This document shows, piece after piece, positions 20,422 through 30,757 of a DNA stretch of 64,000 nt. The notes beneath the pieces are model-generated. The model did not search any database, was not told the DNA's origin, and was given only the letters and a program-made list of their open reading frames with translations. Source of the DNA: Phytopythium helicoides (Eukaryota > Oomycota > Peronosporomycetes > Pythiales > Pythiaceae); the NCBI GenBank assembly GCA_024867545.1, contig JANFNE010000008.1, positions 434,001-498,000 on the forward strand, read 5' to 3'. A program made the translations under genes and the position numbers. The stretch's first letter is position 1. Each line of letters begins with the position of its first letter.

Positions 20422-21932
20422 CTAACGGCGACGACGCTCCTCATACTCGGCCAATACCTCGTCAGCCGTCTTGCCAGACGTCTCCGGTACCATCTTGAGT
20501 GACAGCACGAAGGAGATGGCGAGCAACACCACGAACGGCGAGTAGCTCCAGTCGTCTAAGGCATCCGCCACGTACGGGTATCCGACACCGACGATGAGGT
20601 TGCAAAGCCAGTTGGCACCGATACCGATGGACGTGGCCGTGGCGCGCACCGAGTCCGGGAACAGGTCGGCCGTCACGACAAAGACGAGCGGACCGAGAGT
20701 GAGTCCAAAGACAATGGCGTACAGTGCAGTGAAGACCACCGAGAGTGCAGACACATCGACGAGGTTGGCGACCGTCATGAGCACAGCCATGATGAACATG
20801 CCGGCGAGACCCCAGAGAATCATATTACGGTTGCCGAAGCGCACAGCGAACATTCCTGTGAAGAAGGCGGGCCAGACGTTGATGAAGTCGATGATGAGCG
20901 TGCCGACACGCGGGTCAGAGATACCGGCGTCCTTGAAGATATCTCCCGAGTAGTAGAAGACGGCGTTGATACCGGACAGCTGCTGCGAGCACGAGAGCAG
21001 CACGGCAGCGGCGAGTTGCAGACGGTACTTGGGGGAGAAGAGCGACTCTTGTTCGCCAGCGTCGTCAATGGCGTTGCCGAGCTCAGCTTGTGCGGGCTTG
21101 TCGTTCGTCTCGAGCCACGAGAGCACCGTGTAGACGTTCTCCTCACCGTAGAGACGCGCAATGACCTGCTTGGCTTCCTCTCGGCGGTTCTTCATGAGCA
21201 GCCACGCGGGACTCTCGACCGTGAAGGCGGGTGCGAGCACGAGGAAGATCGCGGCGAGCACAATGGGGAAACCCGCGAGGTAACGCCAGCCACTGCTCGT
21301 GTTGGCGAAGAAGAAGGCGATGGCTGGGAACAGGATGCCGATTGTGGTCGAGATCTGTAGACCGAGACCCAGGATGTTGCGCATGTGCGGCGGCGACAGC
21401 TCGTTGACGTAGGCTCCGAGGGTGCCTGTGGCAGTGCCTGAGGCAATACCGGCAACCATACGACCGAAGGCGAAGGCCCAGACATTGGAGACGGAAGTCT
21501 GGATGACAGCACCGACGATGATGAAGAAGCAATTGTAGAAGAGCAGCTTGCGGCGACCCAGCAGGTCGCTGAAGTGTCCGCACAACAGACTACCGATCAT
21601 GCCGCCGAAGATCCATGCGTTGGTGGCGAATGTCCATTCGAGCTTGGAGTGACCCGGGAACATGAGGCATGTGTCTGGCGCCAGCGGTCGCGCATTGCAC
21701 TGGTCGGTGTCGCTGAACTGCGAGAGGTTGAGCTGCGAGGTGGACCATCCGCTCTGGAAGGGCTGTAGGAGCGCGATGAGGATGCTGGTGTACACGATGG
21801 GTCTGGGTTTGATCTTGCGGGCGGCTTCCTTGTTGGCTTCATCGAAGGTGTTGCCACTGGTGCCTTTATTGGTTGGTGTCGTAACTTCTGAGTAGAGTTC
21901 GTCGGTGTGGGTGCTTGCGACTCAATGGCCAT
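20422..21932 (-). pseudogene. Sugar porter (MFS hexose-transporter type), copy 1, frameshift near the N-terminus
   Basis: Near-identical to the intact copies at 27943 and 30758. The frame 21795-20422 carries the whole membrane part: RxGRR-type loop (GHFSDLLGRRKLLF), PESPAWLL (here VESPAWLL), QQLSGINAVFYYSG, VTADLFPDSVRA and PETSGKT, i.e. the sugar-porter signatures. The likely ATG at 21932 (MAIESQA) is followed by one extra C relative to the other copies, which shifts the frame; the correct frame has an upstream stop and no ATG before the first helix. So either a broken gene, an assembly indel, or a protein with a different start. The N-terminal cytoplasmic segment also differs slightly (GTSGNTFDE). 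Confidence 0.8.
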
Positions 21933-22091
21933 GGTTTCTAGGACAGTTTGGGTTGTCGGCTTGTTGGTTTGCTGGTTGGCAGCTGTTGAGGCTTTCAGGT
22001 GGAACCTTGCTGGCAAGCCGTAAGTTTGGTCAGGAGTTGATTCGATTGATGCAGTTGAAGCTTGTGATGGCGAATCGGAAAGTGAGAGCCA

Positions 22092-23663
22092 CGATTCCGC
22101 TCCTGGTCACAACGAATTCGCTGTGCGAGCTACCATTGAACCTTGGGAGACGGTTGTTGGGTCACGGGTGTCTAGGCCTTGTTGCATGTACGGTGGAGAC
22201 ACTGCAACGATCAAGTTGCAGACATGTCCACGTTGTAGCAACAATTTGAAGTTAGTGCGGTGACATTGCATCCTAGTGATAGGAACAGTGTTGATCTGCA
22301 CCATTGATGCAACTCTATCCTGTGATTGGTGAGCTAGCTTCCAATCGTTTTTATGAAGCAGTGTGTGAATTGTGAAGACTGATTGTGAGCACCAACCATC
22401 ACATGCGCGACGCCGTGTCTGTCTTGTCGATCAAGCAGAGTCTCCGGTGCACAAACAGCATCGCGTTGCAGGTCGATGAAATTGTTGACGCTAAAACTCC
22501 TGTTCTCATGATACATTGGATTTGTGAAGGATCTGCGCATCAACAATACAAAACAGCGTGGTGATGACGTTTGCTAGCTGTACGTCTCAAATGGGGGAAA
22601 AGCAGTCCAGCGAAAAGCTCTCGTGGGTATCGTGAGTAGAGTATGGTACGAAGAGTATGGCGAGCTCCAAGCCTGGTGAAGCATGGGAACAATACTTCAA
22701 CTTGTTGCATTGGACAACACTATTATCTGATAGGTACGATGTGAGAACCTCTGGTATTTGGAGCTAGAGAGAATGCAACAACTTCACCGTAGGTATACTT
22801 TGAAGAAGAATGCCGCTTTCACTCACGAGTCGAGTCACGACGTCTCAACACGTCACAATCACATCAATCTATTAGACGACGTGTATCTTGCTGAACCACA
22901 CGTCTCGGCCCATAACCCAACTACAACAGCTATTCCTGTCCGGGCTGGCCCGAGGACGCGGCTTCGATATAAAAGCCGAGTCAGGCAGCTCGTCCGCAAT
23001 CCTTCCGCGTTGGCCTCCAACGACGAGGAAATGATCACAGGCCTCAGCTTAATGACCCACCCGCGGTTCTTCAAGCACGTCTCCACATTCCATGGCTACC
23101 ACGAGGATCCTCTCTTCGAGAGAACCTAGAAGCTGGCTGCAAACTACGAATGACTCCGTTCGGATGGCTGTATTTTATCTTGCAGAGGCTGGCGAGTCAA
23201 CGCTTCGAGCTTCAATAGCCTACGAACTCGCAAGTGAATGCCGTCCGATAATGTCCGTGCTCACCATATGCCAATACCATAGTGATTCCAGTGTCGGCAC
23301 CACCATTGGCACTCAAAAAGCACCACGGACACAGCTGCCATTGCATTGACTCGACGACTTGGACCCACACACTCGGGCTGTTTGATTTGGACGCCGCCAC
23401 AAACTATGACCCAAACGAAGGAAGTCCCGTATCACGATTTCGTAGGTGTCCAGCCGACTCTGGTCGACACAGTCAAGAGTCCTTCATACTGACTCTGGAA
23501 GCAGTCCGCTCGAGCTGCCCCCGCGCCGACAGAGAGGTGGAAGGTGCATCCAAGTTTAACACCACAGTAGCCACACTATACCTAGATAAATGTAGCTTTC
23601 ACGGCGAGTGCGGACCACTGCGCCGCGCAGCGAGAGACTAGAGTCTGCTCAACTGCATACGTC
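22092..23663. other. Gene-poor stretch; nothing recognised
   Basis: About 1.57 kb upstream of sugar-porter copy 1. ORFs at 22758-23129 and 23282-23641 (+) lack domains or signal peptides and begin at non-ATG codons or lack context. Confidence 0.4.
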
Positions 23664-24400
23664 TTAATGACGCCCCGCTGTAGTCCGGGAAGAAGTTGGC
23701 TGGCCGCGCATGTCGACCGAAGTTACGAAGACGTGTCCCCTCGACAGCGCTCTGGTGCTGAAGTCGTCAAGCTGAACGTCGCACGCGTTGCTTGGTTTTC
23801 GCTGGCGCACGACACTCGCCCATCGACGCAGCTCTCGAGCGTGGCCGAGCAGCAGCAGACAGACGCAGCTTGGTTTTCGCAAGCGTCCGATAGAGCCGCC
23901 ACTTGAGCCTCCGTGAAGATCTTGAACTTGGACGCGCAGCTGAAGCCGAGGCGAGGTGCTTGGATTTCGCGAACGCCTGGGTCCAGCTGACGCGTGTCTG
24001 CTCTTGATCACGAGAGGTTGTGTCTTCGTCTTGGTTTTCTCGCGCGGTGGATCCTCAAGCGCGTGGCCCTGGGTCGTGGACCGCGGACAGCAGTCGCTTG
24101 AGCTCCATCTTGAAACTTGCCAACTGAGAAAAGAACTTGGGGTCGAATGGCTCGCCCACGCAAGTTGAAGTCCTAGCTCTTTCATGACCTCCCTCCCTTT
24201 TTACATGCAAAGTGTATGTGAAGCAAGATGGACAAGGAGGGATGGCACCCTCTGCTTTCCAACGGTCTGGTGAGCAGCCAGGACTCGACATTTGTACTGC
24301 AAAGAGGAACGGAGCGAGGAGGCAGACTTGCGAACCTGCGCGTTGGCATCCACGATGCAACCAATGAGCTCTCGGCAAGCCTTCAACGCAACCGAGGAAT
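23664..24400. repeat. Dispersed duplicated segment, copy B
   Basis: Direct repeat of about 15889-16620, diverged by substitutions and small indels. The minus strand again keeps fragments such as RELIGCIVDANAQV and SFKMELKRLLSAVHDPG in shifted frames. Confidence 0.7.
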
Positions 24401-24822
24401 TCAGGAGCGTCTTTGAGTCGCCTTGGCTGTCTTCATGACGGTCGATTCCTTGCTGGGTTCCAGGCACTCCATGCTAATGAGAAACAAGCGTGTCATGCAG
24501 ATACTATCGCACGCAGCCCATGCGGATATGTCGTAAGATACGACGTTGGGAACCAAGGGGTTAATGTCTCCGACTCAGCTATACCTCTGGACGAAGTGCT
24601 GCCTGGATTACTTCCGTCTAAGCTCTCCACTGCGCTTGAGCTCATTCATTTCCGTCACAGCGGTCAGGATGTCCCCATCTCGCTGTCAAACTTGATGATG
24701 CCAATCGACGATCCGCTCTCGGTTTCCCAGAGCCACCGCCTTTCATATCCACGCCGTTGCTTCGACTACCCACTATTGTTACCGCCAAAGCGCAAAGCGC
24801 CGCAAACAGTTATTGCGATCAG
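24401..24822. other. Spacer; nothing recognised
   Basis: About 420 bp just outside the inverted duplication; only short ORFs. Confidence 0.4.
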
Positions 24823-25226
24823 TGAAGAGGCTGCACGCCTTGAACCCTGACCGAGTTGGCCGCGCGACGTGGCTCACTGTGCACAAGCTGAGAACGACAC
24901 GGCAACCGACTCGGAAGGCGAGTCGTCGCAGCTTGGCGCCGGTAGCACCGGTCGCATTCCCGCCTGGGATTCTCCACGTGGTGGCGGAGCACAAAAAGGA
25001 TGTCGTGTGGAAAAGCATCCGGTTGGTGTTTCTCGTTCGGCACGAGCGCGTACGGACACAGCCAACTTCAAGAAGCCGGAATGCGGCGTCGATGCTGGTG
25101 ACTATGCTCATCGATCTACCAGATGACGCGTTCCGGATCGTGGTCTCCTTCCTAAAGACTCCATTCGACGATGATGCCGAGGCGCAGAAAGAGCAGTTCC
25201 GAGTGCTAGTAGAAGATGCGTGGTAG
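24823..25226 (+). pseudogene. C-terminal fragment of the ankyrin gene at 33145-34265
   Basis: From ALNPDRVGRATWLTVHKL through DLPDDAFRIVVSFLKTPF to the stop after VLVEDAW it matches the C-terminal third of ankyrin copy 4 almost residue for residue. No ankyrin repeats or start codon precede it, because the duplication edge falls at about 24823. It is the truncated twin in the left arm of the inverted duplication. Confidence 0.8.
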
Positions 25227-25325
25227 ACTCAATGTAAATGCAACCGAGTGTATCCTCTCGAGTCCAACCAAGCACACGCTACCACTAACAGTGGGCTACA
25301 ACATGAAGCGAGACAGAGGCCTCGA

Positions 25326-26297
25326 CTACCCGCCAATCTTGGTCAGTGCCATCTTCGACCCGACTTGGATCGACAAACCGTATCCAACAACGGACAGCTT
25401 CTCGTTCTTCTTGAGCTCGAAAATCCACGAGGTTCCTGCCACTGACGTCAGATTTCTGTTGTACGACACCGTACTCTGAAAAACCTCTTCGCCATCCTTC
25501 AGGAGCGCAAAATGTTTCCCATACGTGTCCACGGTGTGGGAAATGCTCAGTGTCACCAAGTAAATGCCAGCAACTAGCGCGCGAACGCTGGTTTGATCTA
25601 CCACTTCAAAGGACTTGGAATCTGTTTTGCTCCACGCAACCGCATTGTTCGATGTTGAGTTGCTTTTCACACTCAACTCAGTCAGCACAGTGTTCTTTCC
25701 TGCACGTTCAACTCGCTCAACGGCCTGTTCGATATCAAACACGCGAGACTCGAGCATGTCAACCTTCTCTACTGCAACCGGCGAGAGCGTCAGAGAATAG
25801 GATGGAGACCACATGGAAGCAAACACTTTGAGGTGCACGACAAACTCGAGCTTCACGCCGTCGTCAGAAACATCACGGAGGTGTCGCTCCACCGGCGCAT
25901 CTTTGGGATCATCACTTTCTTCAAGCGCCATCTTGAAGCACTGCATACTCAATGAAAACACGTTAGCTGCGTAAAGGCAAAGGCGCACAATGCATGCCGA
26001 GTCGCCAACCTGAGCATAGTCCGTAAGTGTGGCTCCTGGAATCGCATTTCCGGCTGTAATGAAGTCACCTGTGGCTAACAACTCCGATTGCCTATGCGTG
26101 TTTGTCAAGTTCGGCTTTTAGAACCTGGCAAATGTGGTACGCATATACAGCCAGGCACACCATTGCTTCTTGGACTTGCGGTCCTCAAGCCAGACCTTGA
26201 TCTTGTTGGTTTTCAGCGTCAAAGTGAAACGGAACGATGTGCCCGGATGAGAGCTGAACGAGGTCAGTCCGTCTAACTCAAGTGTCGTCGACGACAT
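25326..26297 (-). CDS. Coiled-coil/C1q-like family protein (intact copy)
   Basis: Three exons (26297-26159, 26068-26010, 25940-25326) join to 270 residues from an ATG. The N-terminal part (LELDGLTSFSSHPGTSFRF, IKVWLEDRKSKKQW) looks like a beta-rich domain. The middle contains LTLSPVAVEKVDMLESRV, which runs into a heptad-like coiled coil (IEQAVERVERA). The C-terminal 100 residues (VRALVAGIYLVTLSISH, HFALLKDGEEVFQS, FELKKNEKLSVVGYG) follow the strand pattern of C1q/TNF-like jelly rolls; this is a resemblance, not a confirmed match. No signal peptide is seen. Related copies lie at 26838-27171, 32460-33048, 34326-35196 and 52100-52973. Confidence 0.65.
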
Positions 26298-26837
26298 CAA
26301 CACAAGAAGCTTTCGAAAGATGATCGTGACGAGAAGAATCGGTGCTGTGGACAGGAAAGTTGGCGAGTGAAGGCTCAGGTGCTGCTGTTACATTGTACCG
26401 GACATTTCGTGGCAATCTCAAAGAAAATTCGGCGTTAAGTTTGGACTGACAACCGCGCAATCTCTTTGAGTTATGCGCTTTGGACAAGAGAAAGTCATCA
26501 ATGAACTCTTTCTTTGACTTCAGTCAAAGCACACTACGCATACGAAGAAGTCAAGAATGCTTTGATCGGACTTGACAGCACAACGCAGTCAACATCCACG
26601 ATCCATGATATATCTAGCAGTCCATAGCAAGCTTTATCTTCCCTTTCACCATCAGTCAACACAGTAAACCGCCAGCTTAGCCCCCGCGCCGATCCCCACC
26701 GAAGAAGGTATCACACAGAGATTATCACCTTTCTTGACTAAACTTGAGCAACAAATCGTCAGTGTTCCGTTTGGACACGTATTCATGTTGAAATGCGAGT
26801 GTCCGTAGCCATTATCTTCGTAAAATAAACCCCGATC

Positions 26838-27171
26838 TTATGGTGTCGTTCCATTTCTGCGAAGGGTGATGAATCCATTGGCGCCGCAACTGTTGGAGGG
26901 AATTTGCAGTGCCATCGAGAAGACACGGTCTCTGGCAGCGCTCAAATTGCCTTCATTCGAAACAATCAGACTTCCACCCGACACACGCTTCCACGCGACG
27001 TTCCCACCTGAACTGGTTGCACTGGTACCACTGGAGTTTGGACTTGCGGTCTTCAAGCCACACATTGAGTTTGTTTTGCTTCGTTGTCAAAACAAGAGCG
27101 AAGCGAAACTCTCGTCCCGGTTGCGACTGAAACGAGGTCAGAACCTCAAGCTTATTAACCTTCGGCGTCAT
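26838..27171 (-). pseudogene. Fragment of the coiled-coil/C1q-like family
   Basis: ATG at 27171 begins KLEVLTSFQSQPGREFRF and KLNVWLEDRKSKLQW, matching exon 1 of the gene at 25326-26297, including the donor context after the Trp codon. Beyond this the frame breaks; an adjacent frame reads SGGNVAWKRVSGGSLIVSN to a stop at 26838. No coiled coil or C1q-like part follows before the next gene, so I call it a truncated copy; a short real gene with a frameshift is possible. Confidence 0.5.
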
Positions 27172-27239
27172 TGTAGCTCGCGAAAGTCTTAATCAGCGGT
27201 TAATAAGGGGTTCGCGGCAAGCAAACCTCCGTGAAGGCA

Positions 27240-27780
27240 AGTTTCCAGGAATGGCGGCACGTCAAGTAAAGCAGAGCTTAGGAACGGCGACGTCCGATTC
27301 AAGTTGAAGGTTTCAAGCAAGAAGGTGTATCAAGTTGGAGATGCAGTGGCGAATTACTGTGTTGCATGCACTGTGTTCCATGCAATACACAGCAAGAAAA
27401 TTCAGCATTGTGAGAGCAATTGCCGTGAAGTTGTTGGACTTACATCGATCGCAGACTCGCCCATTGAAATTGTGGAGGCTACAAGAAGGTTACATGGAAA
27501 CACACCAGAGACGGCGAGATCGACATTATTGAACCGGGCTCGCACATGACTGTCCTTGCGACGGCCCACGCAAGGAAAACGACCAAATATGAGCTCTTGA
27601 ATGCGAAATCTGGACGAAGGAAACAATTTGGTGATGATGAGCGAGAGCATTTGCAGCCTCACCTGGCCAAAAACGAAACTGATCATAGAAATCGACTGTA
27701 TAAGGCTCGGCAGAACTTGAAAATTGAACGTGGTGGATGAGTGCTCTCACATTCTCAAGTCATGGTAGACGATACGAGGT
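27240..27780 (+). pseudogene. Unrecognised duplicated relic in left arm
   Basis: This stretch reads GDVRFKLKVSSKKVYQVGDA on the plus strand and is mirrored in the right arm on the minus strand (about 32460-32950). A GT after YQ matches in position an intron start of the coiled-coil/C1q-like family, so it may be a degraded exon pair of that family. No complete gene is seen. Confidence 0.35.
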
Positions 27781-27942
27781 AATCAATATGGCAACAAATT
27801 TTGCTTTCTTTCTTTTTTGTTAGGCTGATGGTAGTAAATGGCGACAAACACGAATATTTTTGTGTGTGTGTGTGATACTGCAGCACTGTCGTATGAACGA
27901 CGCTACACATCATAGCATGAATCATTCACTCGACCACTCAAC

Positions 27943-29451
27943 CTAGCGGCGGCGACGCTCCTCATACTCGGCCAATACCTCGTCAGCCGTCTTGCCAGAC
28001 GTCTCCGGTACCATCTTGAGTGACAGCACGAAGAAGATGGCGAGCAACACCACGAACGGCGAGTAGCTCCAGTCGTCTAAGGCATCCGCCACGTACGGGT
28101 ATCCGACACCGACGATGAGGTTGCAGAGCCAGTTGGCACCGATACCGATGGACGTGGCCGTGGCGCGCACCGAGTCCGGGAACAGGTCGGCCGTCACGAC
28201 AAAGACGAGCGGCCCAAGCGTGACGCCGAAGGCGATGACGTAAAGTGCAGTGAAGACCACCGAGAGTGCAGACACATCGACGAGGTTGGCGACCGTCATG
28301 AGCACAGCCATGATAAACATGCCGGCGAGACCCCAAAGAATCATATTACGGTTGCCGAAGCGCACAGCGAGCATTCCTGTGAAGAAGGCGGGCCAGATGT
28401 TGATGAAGTCGATGATGAGCGTGCCGACACGCGGGTCAGAGATGCCGGCGTCCTTGAAGATATCTCCCGAGTAGTAGAAGACGGCGTTGATACCGGACAG
28501 CTGCTGCGAGCACGAGAGCAGCACGGCAGCGGCGAGTTGCAGACGGTACTTGGGGGAGAAGAGCGACTCTTGTTCGCCAGCGTCGTCAATGGCGTTGCCG
28601 AGCTCAGCTTGTGCGGGCTTGTCGTTCGTCTCGAGCCACGAGAGCACCGTGTAGACGTTCTCCTCACCGTAGAGACGCGCAATGACCTGCTTGGCTTCCT
28701 CTCGGCGGTTCTTCATGAGCAGCCACGCGGGACTCTCGACCGTGAAGGCGGGTGCGAGCACGAGGAAGATCGCGGCGAGCACAATGGGGAAACCCGCGAG
28801 GTAACGCCAGCCACTGCTCGTGTTGGCGAAGAAGAAGGTGATGGCTGGGAACAGGATGCCGATTGTGACCGAGATCTGCAGACCGAGACCCAGGATGTTG
28901 CGCATGTGCGGCGGCGACAACTCGTTGACGTAGGCTCCGAGGGTGCCTGTGGCGGCGCCTGAGGCGATACCGGCAACCATACGACCGAAGGCGAAGGCCC
29001 AGACATTGGAGACGGAAGTCTGGATGACAGCACCGACGATGATGAAGAAGCAATTGTAGAAGAGCAGCTTGCGGCGACCCAGCAGGTCGCTGAAGTGTCC
29101 GCACAACAGACTACCGATCATGCCGCCGAAGATCCATGCGTTGACGGCGAATGTCCATTCGAGCTTGGAGTGACCCGGGAACATGAGGCATGTGTCTGGC
29201 GCCAGCGGTCGCGCATTGCACTGGTCGGTGTCGCTGAACTGCGAGAGGTTGAGCTGCGAGGTGGACCATCCGCTCTGGAAGGGCTGTAGGAGCGCGATGA
29301 GGATGCTGGTGTACACGATGGGTCTGGGTTTGATCTTGCGGGCGGCTTCTTTGTTGACTTCATCGAAGGTGTTACCGGTGGCATCTTGGTTGGTTGGGGT
29401 TGTGATCTCCGAGTAGACCTCGTCGGTGTGTGCTTGCGACGCGCCAGCCAT
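27943..29451 (-). CDS. Sugar porter (MFS hexose-transporter type), copy 2
   Basis: Intact single-exon gene, 502 residues from the ATG at 29451 (MAGASQAHTDEVYSEI). It has the twelve-helix major-facilitator layout: a 45-residue cytoplasmic N-terminus, LGRRKLLF between helices 2 and 3, GRMVAGIASGAATG, VESPAWLL, the central loop, QQLSGINAVFYYSG in helix 7, VTADLFPDSVRA and the C-terminal PETSGKT. These are sugar-porter signatures; hexose is the likely substrate, but specificity cannot be read. It is a mirror image of copy 3 with few amino-acid changes (e.g. EVNKEA versus EANKEA). Confidence 0.9.
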   Translation of the reverse strand: MAGASQAHTDEVYSEITTPTNQDATGNTFDEVNKEAARKIKPRPIVYTSILIALLQPFQSGWSTSQLNLSQFSDTDQCNARPLAPDTCLMFPGHSKLEWTFAVNAWIFGGMIGSLLCGHFSDLLGRRKLLFYNCFFIIVGAVIQTSVSNVWAFAFGRMVAGIASGAATGTLGAYVNELSPPHMRNILGLGLQISVTIGILFPAITFFFANTSSGWRYLAGFPIVLAAIFLVLAPAFTVESPAWLLMKNRREEAKQVIARLYGEENVYTVLSWLETNDKPAQAELGNAIDDAGEQESLFSPKYRLQLAAAVLLSCSQQLSGINAVFYYSGDIFKDAGISDPRVGTLIIDFINIWPAFFTGMLAVRFGNRNMILWGLAGMFIMAVLMTVANLVDVSALSVVFTALYVIAFGVTLGPLVFVVTADLFPDSVRATATSIGIGANWLCNLIVGVGYPYVADALDDWSYSPFVVLLAIFFVLSLKMVPETSGKTADEVLAEYEERRRR

Positions 29452-29582
29452 GGTTTACAAGTTGGTTGCTGGCAGGTAGTTGCTGAGGCTTCGAGGAGGG
29501 GGTTGGCAGGCTGACCGGGAGTCGATCGACTTGATGCAGTTGAAGCTTGTGGTGTTTTGTGGCGAATTGGAAAGTGAGAGCT

Positions 29583-30601
29583 GCAACGATACGAGTGCTT
29601 GTACAGTTGATGCAAAGGGAGGTGCTATGCAATGCAATGAAGTGCTAGCCGTGGCTGATAGACTAGCAATCGATTAGTTTGTCTGGTGGGGAGCATCCGG
29701 CAGGAGTGCCGTAGGACGTGATGGATGTCAACGTCGCTGCACGCTCGCGACGAGGTCCACTTGATTTGTTGCGCAACTGGATCTATGCGACCGTCACCGA
29801 AGCACCGGTGCTATTTTGTATGCGTCGGCTCTGTCCGAAACAGCCCTGTGGGCTTCCGAGAGAGAGTGGTCCTTTGCTTCAGGAATAACGCTTCATGGTT
29901 TTGCTCGCGTTTCTGAAGTCGCGCTCGCGTCTTGCGACTCATGTATCAAGTAGAGACATTTTCTAGGCGTTTATAAGGAGCGCTGTATGTTTGCAGCTGA
30001 CGTCCACCAAAGGATCTGTCCTTGAAGTTGGAAGAGCCCTGATCTGCTTGACTCCTTGGTGACGCTTTTCTGGCTGTGCAGAGCTGGGGCGAGATTACTC
30101 TTTGGTGGTGCAAGTGCTTCTGTATCAAAACCGAACTAAATTCATGGGTTCCCATGAGCCTTGGCATCATCATCTGCATTGACCGGCGACGAGAAACGCA
30201 CCGGACGCGTCGCTTGATTGACAAGTCGACTGGCACTTTGTCTCCGATACATTGGTGCTTGGACTGGTTGGCGTTAGCGCAAGGCCCTCATTTTCACAAA
30301 TCGCACACGAAATCTATTGGCTGGATGCAGAATCTTAACCAAATTAACCAATAATGAGTGTTATAATAGAGATAGCGTTTTTTTAAAGCTCGATGAGAGC
30401 TCAATTGGTGCGGACATTGCCTCACTTCAACGTTTCATAAAAACTCACAGCAACCAGTTGCTGCAAAATGTCGCCATGTCCGCTACTTGATCCGTGCGGT
30501 CTCTCCACCGAGCTTTCGCGACGGCACAGAGGACCACGACGCACGATCGAAACAGAAGCTGACACCGATAATTCTACCACGAACTAAAACAAAAAATCGT
30601 G
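29583..30601. other. Unique spacer between the inverted arms
   Basis: About 1.0 kb holding the divergent upstream regions of sugar-porter copies 2 and 3. No supported gene. Confidence 0.5.
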
Positions 30602-30757
30602 TCTCTCACTTTCCAATTCGCCACAAAACACCACAAGCTTCAACTGCATCAAGTCGATCGACTCCTGGTCAACTTCCCGACTCCCTCCTGAAAGCCTCAA
30701 CAACTGCCAACCAGCAAACCAACCGGACAAGCCAACAACCAAAACAACTTGCAAACC

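Larger units (their letters stand above)
24823..29582. repeat. Left arm of a large inverted duplication
   Basis: This arm carries, in order, an ankyrin C-terminus, a coiled-coil/C1q-like gene, a spliced-looking relic and a sugar porter. It is mirrored by 30602-33555. The shared DNA includes the sugar-porter 5' leader (up to about 29582). About 1.83 kb (25426-27252) of this arm has no counterpart in the other. Confidence 0.8.

Noticed and set aside
27240..27780. A separate functional gene in the left arm
   Set aside because: No start codon with a domain, and the mirrored copy in the other arm is equally fragmentary.
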